From Lachnospiraceae bacterium UBA1760 (GTDB taxonomy: Bacteria; Bacillota; Clostridia; Lachnospirales; Lachnospiraceae), in the NCBI GenBank assembly GCA_002314775.1, contig DCHE01000002.1, positions 588 to 64,587 on the forward strand: a stretch of DNA of 64,000 nucleotides, read 5' to 3'. How positions within the stretch are numbered: the first letter of the stretch is position 1; every line of letters begins with the position of its first letter. Made by a program: the position numbers and the translations under genes. The notes under the pieces are model-generated. The model was not told where the DNA came from, made no database searches, and saw only the letters and a program-made list of their open reading frames with translations. This document shows positions 34,888-46,800 of this stretch, piece after piece.

Positions 34888-37800
34888 CGAAAAATTTCTT
34901 TCTTCTATACATAATGAAAATAAAGCATCCGCCAAGCATTATCATCATTGTTCCAATTATTACTATTATTGAGAATCCGCCTCCACCCGTTACCGGAAGC
35001 TTCATCTGAACAGTGTTTTCCACCTCGAAGCAAACATCTCTGGTGTAATCAATAACGGTATTATATGAGTCATAAACCGGATATCCCTTAAATAGGTCAA
35101 TACCAGTCAGAATATTGAAGTTTCCAAGAGAAATGTATCCATTTGGAACCTTCGTCTCTCTCACAGTATAGTAAATCGGATTTCCTTCATCATCATAAAG
35201 CTCAAGTCCAGTGAACTCAACCACTGAAACCTGTGTAGCCGACTTAACAATGCCAGAGTAGCCATAAGGCTTCCTGGTGGTGTAGTAATAATACTGCACC
35301 TTTCCGTCAACTGTTTCTTCATAGAGAATGTAGGAAATACCGTTGTTACCAACAATAAGTCCCGTTTCACTGTTATAATTCTCCTTGGCCAAAGCCTCCG
35401 CATCACCTACTACATATTTGTAAAGTGACTCCGGCTCTGTATATGCCAGGTAATAATAATTAACTTTATTTTCACCACCTGTATTTAGGTTTTCCTTATG
35501 AACAAGGAACTGACTGTCTCCCACTGTGAGAAGATTGTTTCTCTCATCGTAGAGGCCCGCCGCCTTTAATGTCTCAAATTCGGCTGCATTTCCTATATCC
35601 ATCTTGTATGAAAGGACTGTTGTGCCTTTCTTAATTGCTGTTCCCAGCCTGTTTTTATCAGCGCCTGTCGACTTAGAAGTGCCCTCCTTCTCGGACTTAT
35701 AATAAGCTCCATCCAGGCTATTAATATTAACGTTCTCCTCGTCGATAAATACGCTGAATTCTGCTCCGTTAAGAGCATCATCACTACCAGTTTTCTTGAA
35801 TACAGTAATTGAACCAACCTTCTGTGAATTAAGAATCTCGTTCTTAAATACACAGGTCATCTTGTCAAATTCCTGATTCATCTCAACATTGTAGTATTCC
35901 TTAACTGAATTTGCATTCTTATCAAGAACATCTGATTCAACAAGAGTGTATTCAATCTTTCCATCAGCATTCTCAGCAGGAAGTATCAAATCAGGTGTAA
36001 GCTTCCATCTATATATTGGCTTTTCATCGATAAACTCAATGGTAAGATTGGTAAGCTCCTCTCCTCCAGCATTATCAGTGTAGCTTGCTGATACTCCGCT
36101 TTCAGTCTGAGTCATATTACAATTTCCCTTGTATACCTCGGTATCTCCAACCTTTCCATAAACACCGAAGCTTATGGTTGTCCCGATTGGCACTCCTCCA
36201 TACATATTGCTCCACTCCTTCTGAAGTGACATATCAATATAGTAGAGACCTAGGTTCCAGTTCGGACTGGTGTAGGTGTTATACTCGATTTCATCCTTAT
36301 TAGGGAGTGTAATCAGCTTGTAGGTAACTGCCCCATCAAGGGAATCTGTAGCCTGATAGGTTGCAATCGACCTGTTAGCATTTACAAGCTCTTTATATTC
36401 ATCGCTTGTAACACTAAGCTTATCAAAATCGATTGGATGAGAAGCTTCTGTTTCACTTGTCATGTACTTATATTCAGTACCAGAATCCTCATCAAAGGCT
36501 ACCAGATAATCACCCTCTGGAAGCTGAGTAAATACATACCTTCCTGTTTTATCTGTCATAACCGGCTCAATATCATTGCCAATTGTATCCTTGGCAACTA
36601 CCTTATTGCCGAATTCATCAGTTTTAATCTTTACCTTGCCCGATGCATCTACTTCAGCTAAATACAGATAAACCTTAATATCTGAAATAGGTCTTTCAAC
36701 CATGGTAGCTTCTCTGTAGCCGGCCTCAATATCTGCCTTGTAGGCTGCCAAAACTGCTGCCGAATCATACAAACCATTCTGGTTCTGATCCATCCATACA
36801 ACACCGGAAATTTCTCTCTTAATGGTGTTTATCTGAGCAGGATTAGACTTAAGACCAGTATCTGTCAGCGTTGCCTTTCTGTAATAGAACTGATTTACAT
36901 AATGATTATCACCAGTCTGTACCAGATATGTGCCTGTAGTCGATTCTATCAGTGAACTTTCGTCACTGTTCTCAGGTGACATATCAACCGTAATTGTAAT
37001 ATATCCCTCATGTGGCACCTTATGAGCTTCTGCAAATAATGCAATACCGCCAGTACCATTATCAGCATACTGCACCATGTCATCAGTAACCGAAATACTT
37101 AAGGTTAGCTCCGCATCATTTGCAGCAAATGTCAGCTCATTTCCGTTTTCATTAATATCGTTAAAGAGAGCTTTCTGTCCCGTAGCTTCTGCTTCCTCTT
37201 TTTTATCAAGGGCATATTTGAACTTTCCTGTCGACTTAAATTCCTGATATGTTTCTTCGTCCGAGAATTTAACATTTATCGACTTTACTCTGTATCCGCC
37301 TGTAAAGCTTGTACCTCTTCCATCACCGTTGAATGGAAGTACATCGATAATCTGAACATCTGTCTGCTCGCCCTTAAGATTTTTGTAATAGAGTGTGTAA
37401 ATAAGATCCTCACCAATTTCAAGAAGCTGATCCTCAACAGTCATGAAAATACCGTCAGCCTTCTCAATGGAAATCTTAATAGTGGCAGCATCCTCATGAG
37501 TTTTTGAAGCAAGGATATTCTGCTCCTCATAATCAGCCTTGATGCTAGTTCTCACTGTAAGCTGGTCACCATTTACAACATCATTTTCAGGATCATCCAC
37601 TTTACCAATCTCAGTTCCAAAATATATATATGGAAGTCCCATCTCAATGTCCGATACATAGGTTGAAAGAATAAGCTTTCCATCAACGCTGCTGTCAACA
37701 TTCCATACCAGGTCTCCATCATTATAATTACATATTCTCTCTTTATTTGAATCAAGAACGTCGTAATCAAATTCGAGAGAACCAGGAATGTACTTAAGAT

Positions 37801-40800
37801 TCTCTGGAATATCAATCTCGATTGTAATTCTGGTACTTATTGTACCATTCTCAACTATTCCCGTCTTTTTAGCAGAACTTGCTATCTGCACATTAGGAAC
37901 CACAGTGAAGTTGGCAATTCTTTCTCCCTTAGCTACATAGTAGGTATCCTTTGATGCATTGGAATTCTCAAGCTTATCCTTAACATAAATATCTATGTCC
38001 GTGTTAAGTGTATAAAGAAGAAGTGTGTTACCCTTATAATCACCGTTATGAGTAGATAGTATTTTGGTACCACTCTTATACTTCGTAATATTGTAATCAT
38101 CATGATAATCAACCGGACCCTTTTCAAATGGAACTATTCCTATTGAATCAGCAGCCATTCTGTCATTCTCTGAATAGAGGCTGTATAGCTCTGTATTAGT
38201 TCCATAATATGCTTCTAAGTCTTCGCACTCACCATCTGTCACTGCAAGTGCGGCGCCGTAGGCCTTTACACCATTTGCTTCCTTGTAGGTAAGGTCATCC
38301 CAGGTAAAGCTGTAAAGCTTGTTCTTTACGATACCCTGGTTGAAAAGAAGCTTATAAAATGGTCTGTAGGTTGTCCAGGTTCTTACATCATTTGTTGTAC
38401 AGTAGGTTTTTCCTGTGTACTCAAAGTCATTTGTAACCTGTGTTTTCACATACGTCCTTACGCTTCTTCCACTCCTTATACAGCAGTTTCTGAACTGGTA
38501 GAGAATTCCTACACAGGTTCCCTTTGTTGTTCCACCAAAGTACTCATGTAATTCCTCTAAGGACTCAAAATAGATAAGGTTTTCCTCTCTATAATTATCC
38601 ATCTCAGTAACTCCACCATCATCGAAGGATCCTGGGTCCGATGAATAATCGGCTGAATTATCTATCTTGGTCCAGTTTGTTCCATCTGGCTTTGCCGCAT
38701 AAAGAATAGTCAGGTCATAGGTCTTAGTAGCATTTGCATCCCAGTCTGTTGCTGATTCACTGGTAGAAACATTAAATACAGCATTATTAAAGTTGCCCTG
38801 TACCGTTAAGTCTATTACCTTTTCACAGGTTTCAGGAACATATACCTCGCCGTCAAATTTCTGGAGAAGATTTGCAGCGGTCATATAATTAATCTCAGTC
38901 GATGAAAAGAGTTCCGAATCATAGTACTCTTTATTAAGTGCATAATGCTCCGGTTCATTTACAATGTCATCAACTCGCCAGCTTTGTGACAAGAAATCAA
39001 ATCCACCGTAAATCTTAACTATTGAACCAAGTGCTGTATCACCTGTTCCAAGATCATTCGAGATTTCTTTATCTGTATCATTACTGAAAAACTTGTTTAC
39101 CTTTTCAACTAAACTGCCAGGCCCGTCTCCGTCAATAATTAAGGCTGCAACACTTTTAACAGCGTAATTATCTGAATATCTCTTTTCATTTACTGCATAT
39201 CCATCAGTGATAAGACTCTCAGAGAAGGTATATCCGTAATAATTATTCATAGCATCAAGGTCGGCCTTCTTCGCATCTTCTGAAAGCCCCTTAGTGCTCG
39301 GATAATCCTCCTCAATCTTTGCAGGCGAGTTACCTGAAACTCCCTTTGCATCAAGATTTGAAACCGCTGCCTCAAGATTGAAGCTTACATTTCCATTTAG
39401 CTTCTTTTCACCATTCTTGTTGTAATCCGATTTATCAATAGGAATAATCATCTGTACATAGCCTGCTGAGAAGGCCTTTACATTATCACCATTGATACTA
39501 ATGTTTGTTTTACCATCCGAGCTCTGATTTGGATTACTGTTCATCTTTGTGCTAGTTGAAGGGAAGGAATAACCAGTAAGCTTAACATGGGTCAAGATCT
39601 CATTATCTGCTCCACCACTAGCGTATGACATATTCCAGTTACCACCACTGTAGCAGGCTCTTGCACTATCTCCACTGTTAAGTGGTGCACCATCAAATGC
39701 ATAGTAGGTAGTCTTAACAAGATCATCCGGATCATCCCAGTTCATATTAACCGTATATGTAGACTCTCCCACTGCCTTACCAGAGTTAGAAAGAGTATTC
39801 TCCTTATACGCCCATACATATGGAGCTACATCGTGAGTAACATACTTACCCTCACAGTAAACCGTATTCTTAAATGAAAGGTCAAATTCCAGCTCGTCCT
39901 CAGGAATTTCAAGACCCTTCAGGCCCTTTCTTGCAGGCTCATTGTACATAGAAACAGTCACACCATATCCAACCATCATTCCATGTACGTAATTTGGATT
40001 GCTCTGATTTGCAAGATAATCAGTCTTAGATATCTCTACGTTGTTAGCTATATCAAAGTATCCCTCATACTGAAGAGTTGAGTTTGTGCCAAGGCTTACA
40101 TTATACTTTGGCGCAGAGGATACTGTCTTAATCTTAGATACAGCCTCCGCTGTCTTATCCTCATGACCTTCAACCCAGCACTTGAAGCTTGGCTTTAAGG
40201 TATCTCCATTTACCATGCCGTTAACCCAGATTTCAACATTTCTGGATTTATTACCGATTCCTTCTGGAATCTTCTTTCCTGATTCATCCTCAGTGATAGT
40301 AACCTTAAGAGATTCAAAGCCTGTAAGCACCTGATATTCCTTGCCGCTTTCATCAGTCATTGAAACGATTGAATAGCTTTCCATGCCAAGATTTGTAACG
40401 TCAAAGGTTGCCTCTCTTGAAGAAGCATCAAGCCTGTATTCATACCATACATTTATTATGTAATCGCCTGCCTCAATCTCATCCATACTGTCATATGAAA
40501 GACCTCTTTCAATTGTGTATGTAAGCTTGTCATAGCTTCTTATGATATTGTTCTTTATTGATGAATCATTTCCAGGCCACCACTCGACTGCCTGGTTTCT
40601 TTCATAGAGCTTTCCATTGTAGCTGATGTACTTATAGGTATCATTTCCTGCCTTGTAGGTAAGCTCTGACTCAGTAGCCTCTCCGTTATTTAATAAATCG
40701 ATTGCAAATACTTCCTTAGGTGCAGCATCATCAAGTCCGTTAGTACCATCATCGAAGTATACTGTACCATCTCCAGTCTTATCCGTTTCAGAGTTTTCTA

Positions 40801-43800
40801 CTATAGTGAGCTTGTCAGTTCTTAGGTAGTCATCAACTGAAGGAGCCGCATCTGTCTTATAGTACTTGGCTGTGAGCTGAAGGTTATTTGACTGGTTAAT
40901 ATATCCAGTAACATACATACCCTCTCCGATAACCTCAGCAGTCATATTGCCCTCTTCTCCATCAGGAACTGAGTAGCTGTCATCCTTCCATACATTGTAT
41001 GCAGAAAGGTTCATCTTGTTTGCTGCAATAAGTGTCATCTTAGGAGGTGTTTTATTCGAGTAGGCTGTGCTGCCCTCCCAGGCTGAATAGAAATCATTTC
41101 CTGCCGCAGTTGTTACTGATGAATTGCCATACACCTTACCCTTAGAGAAGTTAACCACTCCTGAGTTTACAGGCGACTGTGCAACACCACCACCAAGAAG
41201 TGCAGTATTCTGTGTTATGACGCCTCCCATGATATTAACTGTACCATTTATCTGATAGATAGCTCCACCTCGTACAGCCTTATTATTCTTTATCTCTGCT
41301 CCATCTGAAATATTAACAGTGCCGTTATTTACAAATATCGCGCCACCGCCACCATAAGAGAGATTGTTTTGAGATGTGACATCACTTTGCTTAACAGCTG
41401 TTGTCTGATTTCCACTTATAAGTGCTTTGCCAATTGTAAGTGTACCTGTATCATTGTAGATTGCTCCACCCTTCTGGGCTGCAGTGTTATTGGTAATTTC
41501 TACTACAGTACCATTGATACTTACATTTGAAGTTCCACCCTTATTGTAGATTGCACCACCTGAGTCACTAACCTTATTATTTCTTATAAAGCCACCGCTA
41601 ATCTGAACCTTACCACCATTATTAGCGATTGTTCCAAAGGTTCCCTGGTTATTATTTATCTCACCGCTTGTCATTACAAATGAACCTGCCGCAGATGAAA
41701 TATACACAGCTGAACCATATGAATTGGTTGCTGTATTATCACAGATTTTTCCACCATCTAAGGTGAACTGTCCCGACTTTATACAAACCGCACCACCATA
41801 ACCATCTGCCTTTGTATTGCTTCCGGAAATACATTCCGAAATAAGTCCGCTCTTCATGGTTACATTGCAGCCATCTACGAAAACGCCTCCACCATAAGCG
41901 GCTGTACCTGTAATCTTACCTGTGCCAGCACCACTCGTGTATTCCGTTCCAGAAGCTGTGACTGTTTTTGGTTCATCACAGATGATCGTATCTCCGTAGC
42001 AGGATAATGCACTTCCACCACTTCCAGCTAAGGTATATCCATTCAGATTAAGCTTAACTGATAGTCCAGTCGGTACCGCAGCACTCTCTACTGAATCGTC
42101 AACCATGATAATTTCATTAGATACGGTTTGTCCCTCGAAAATAGCCTGAATTGCAGCCTGTACCGAATCAAACGGCTTATCATCCACTACCGCAACAGTC
42201 TTTTTTGTTGAATATCTAAGAGTAAGTGGATATTCCTTTGCCAGAGAGATAAATCTAATCTCTGAGTCGTAGGTCTTAGTTGTGTTCTCGTCAATCCAGC
42301 AGTTTGCGATAAGCTCAGGAGTATCACTAAGCATGTCAGAGGCTGATATAAGCTTTAACAAATTCAGTCCCTTATTCGCATACACATCCTGGCCAAGCAA
42401 AGCCTTGTTGCTATAGATTTTTCCACCAGAATTAAGATTAAATTTAACTAAAGCTCCGTCAACATAGGCACCGCCACCCTGCATAACTGCTTCATTATCC
42501 TTGATTAGTGCACCTTCGCCGACATTTACTATTGTACCGGCGTTAACATTTGCAGAGCTTACGTAGATTCCTCCACCTCTTGCATTTGCAGTGTTTCCTG
42601 TCACACTACAGTTAATATTGGTCGTCATATCGAAGGCTGAGGAGTTAGAAATATAGATTCCACCACCACCATCAGAACCCTGCTTTGTTGCAGTATTTCC
42701 TTCAATAGCACCACCATTTAAGTTGGTTATAACATTTGTTCTTCCACCAGAAAGAAGTCTGATACCACCGCCTAAATAAGCAGTATTATTACTTATCTTA
42801 ACATTGTCACTCGTCTCAAAGAGATAATTGGTAGAAGTACCTGCAGTATTCAGTGATGGGTAATAGTAAATTCCACCACCCTCTGTTGTAGCGGTATTAT
42901 TGTAAATTTTAACATTATCACTGATTATGAGGTCTGAATTAATACTGTAAATACCTCCACCAGTCTTCGCAGTATTATTGTATATCTCAACATCACCACT
43001 GATTGTATATACAGAATTTCCATGTGAATTTGGATCCTGAGTATAACAGTAAATTCCGCCACCAGTTCCACCATTTGAAATGTTATCATGAATCTTTGTG
43101 GTTCCGTAAATATTGACTATATTTCCATTGAAGTAATTATTCTGAAATGGAGCTATTCCGGCTCCACTTACTGCAGTATTGCCGTAGATATCACAGCTAT
43201 CAATATTTATAATGGCACCGCTATACGATGAATTTGCACCGTATGTGAGACCCGCGCCAGTGCTTGTTCCTATGTTATTATATATATTACAATTCTTGAT
43301 AGTGAGCTCTTTGTTAAGATTTCCTTCGATATATAAGCTGGCATTTCCTCCATAAATACTGCTGTTATTGTAGATATCACAGCCCTCTACAAGTCGATAG
43401 GTTCCATCAACTGATGAAACATCAAAGGAGTTTAATCCAGCTACATATAAACCACCATAATAAGTGGTCTTGGATTTATTATCATGAATCTTACAATTTC
43501 TAACAAGAAAACTAGTACTTCTCAGGTATACGCCACCATAATAATTGTATGCTTCATTGCCACTAATTTCACAGCCAGTAACCTCTGTGTATCCCATGCT
43601 CTCAATTTTAATTCCACCAACCGAGCCCTTAAGTGCATTATTATTTCTGCATATTACATTGGTTAACTTTATACTGCCGTTATTAGTGCTAGCGGAATTT
43701 GATGCCGTAAATAATATAGCACCACATTCTCCATTAATTGATGAATTGCCATCAAATATAGTCTCATAACCTTCTTTTCCAAGTATAAATGGGCTTTCAT

Positions 43801-46800
43801 TGTTTTTATCACCAGGAAATGTAGCGTAGATTGCACCTCCTGAACCATAGGAAGAATTATTCTTAAAGGAAGCACCGTAGATTTCTACATTAGAATGCTT
43901 TATAGCATTGTTGGCACCATTGTAATATATCGCACCACCTTCATTTATATTCGTTTTATTTAACTCAAATAATCCACCAGTTATTTTTATATCTGCAGTA
44001 GTATTGGCTGCACCATCATTAATGTATATCGCACCACCATACTTTTCCACAGTACAATTCTTTATCTCACCGCCTGTCATCTCAAACTGTATCGGACGAC
44101 CAGCTACATTTAGTGCAGCATTGAAATATATTGCTCCACCGGATTCAGTGGAATAACAATTCTCAATTGTTCCTCCATGAATATAAATACCCTTTGAATT
44201 ATTCTCATTATATATAGCAGCACCATTTCCGGTGTAGCTGAAATCCTTAATGGTAACACCGTCCATAAGCGTAAAGCTGCCTCTTGTTCCTGCTAATGCA
44301 TAGCCGGTACCATTTGTACCAGAAACGTATATTGCTCTGGTAAGGCTGTTTGTATCATCAGGATTAGGGACAATATATCCCTGTCCCACGCTGCTTGTAA
44401 GTGAAAGATTACCCTCAATAACAGAGAATACACTACTTGAACCCTTGTTAGCTGTTACTGTGTGTCCCTCTAAATCAAGAGTGATATTCTTATTCGGATT
44501 ACTTATGACTGCACTCTCAGTAACGTCCTTCAAAAGATGTATAGTAATGTCTGTTTCTGTCATACTGTTTGCAGCAGTAACCGCACCAAATATTGATGTA
44601 TAGTAAGTATCATCTATCCTTGCTACATAGGTTAAGCCATCTTCTACGGCTGCTGCCTTAAGATAGAGTGTCCTGGTAACCTTATTATTTGCAGGATTGA
44701 TTACATTTGAGAAGTTCTCTACAATTTCCTGTGAAGCAGCATCCTTTGTTTCAACATAATAAATATTCTGTGAAATATCATACCAGCAGTCGATGCCTGA
44801 AACACTCATATTCTCGGCAAATCGACCATCACCAGTAATTACAACTCCGTTATTCAGGTAAAGATCCTTGGCATATCCTGAGGAACTATTATTGTAGATT
44901 TTAACGCCAGCTTCAATATCAAGGGTTGAAGAAGTGCTATTAACAGTAATACCTGCTCCCATATTGTTTCCGGCAGAATTGATATTATCTGTGATAATCG
45001 TTCCCTTGTCCAGCTTTACAAATGCAGTTCCTCCCACATATATACCACTACCGTAAGAAGCCTTACCAACATTTCCAGATATTTCGGAATTAGATATTAA
45101 AATATTATTACTTGCACCATCTACATAAATACCACCTGCGTATGAACTAGATATATTACCAGTTATCCTGCTGTCCTCGATAGTTACCTTACCACACACG
45201 CTTAAGACTACTGCACTGGCATAGTCATTATATGTACTTTTGTTATCAGTAATTTCTGCATTCCTGATAGTAATCTCAGAAAGACCTGAATTTCTTGTAG
45301 CTACAGCAGTACCATTATTACCAGTAATCTTACCACCTGTAATGTTAATAATAGCTTTGCCTGTGGTGTTTTTACTTGAAGGTCTGTAGCCACAGATAAT
45401 AGAACATGAAGTTCCCTTATTATAATTCTCATAGTTTTCCGTGATTATGCCGCCCTTAAAATTAAGCGTACCGCCATTATCAACGTAGATTGCTGCACCA
45501 TGCTTTGCACTGTTTTTAGTTATTGTTCCTCCCTCGAAATTAAGGGTACCCTTTACGAAGAAGGCACCGCCACAGATTGCATTTGCAGAAGCATCCTTTA
45601 CTCCTCTACCTCCGGTGATACAGCCTGAGTTATCACCACTGGTATCCTTGACCGTAAGTGTTGCACCTGTATTAACTGTAAATACACTTGCTGCTGCTCC
45701 TGTAATTGTATATCCGTTCAAATCCAAGCTTACACTTAGATTATCAGGAATTATCACATCCTCCATGGAATCATCAACCATTACGATTGTTCCACTATTC
45801 TTACCATTTTTGATTGCATTTACCGCGTACTGTACCCTTGAAAAGCCTGTATTGCCAATCTTTGCAACAATCTTACTGTCAGCTAAAAATGTATATAACT
45901 GCATACCCATTGAGGTAGCTGTACTGTCAGTTTTTGTATATGCTGCTGTTATGTAGCTTGAATCATTCTCATATAACCAGCTTGCTGTAGCAGAAGCACC
46001 ATACATAGAGGAAGGCTTAACAAATGAGTATCCGCCCTTATACCAGTTGGTTGATTTGTCATGATTAAGCGCAACATCATTTCCACCTGCCGTAGCAAAG
46101 TTTTCCCTGATGCTTCCGCCTAATACTTCAAGAGTATATGGTGATTTGTCTCTGTATGATAAAAGCTGATAATATGAAACATAGATACCACCACCGTACT
46201 GACCAGCAGTATTGCCTGTAATAGAAGCCTGTTCCTTAAGTATTATTCTTGAAGCATAGTCAGAATAAATACCTCCTCCATTTGTTTTACAGGTATTGTC
46301 ATAGATTCTTGTATCCTTATCGATTGTAATTATTGACTTATCTACATTCGTGGTCGAGCCAGTAGTACCTCTTAAATATATACCTCCGCCATATCCTGTT
46401 TCTGCAATATTTCCATAGATTTCACCACCGGAAATATATGAAGGATCAGTCTTTAAGGTATCGAGAAAAATTCCGCCAATATTTAAGGCTTTATTATTGT
46501 AAATCTTTCCACCGTCCATCATAAACTGATAAGCACAGTACAAACCACCTGTGTTACAGCCAACACTTGTATTGTTATAAACCTCAGCGTTATCTGTGAA
46601 ATAAGCGTTCCTTACATTTACACCGGCACCATTGCCCGAGCCGCCACCGAGTATTCTATTATCATGAATCTTTACATTACCACCCAGGGTAATTATTCCA
46701 TTACCAGAATAAAGTCCGCCACCATTACCTCTGTAGGATTCATTTTCATAGATTTCACCACCAGTAATTTCTGAAGTACAATAATTATTAATGTAAATAC

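Noticed and set aside
36085..45956. Plus-strand frames opposite the giant gene
   Set aside because: They have no ribosome binding sites or recognisable products and simply mirror the repetitive coding strand.
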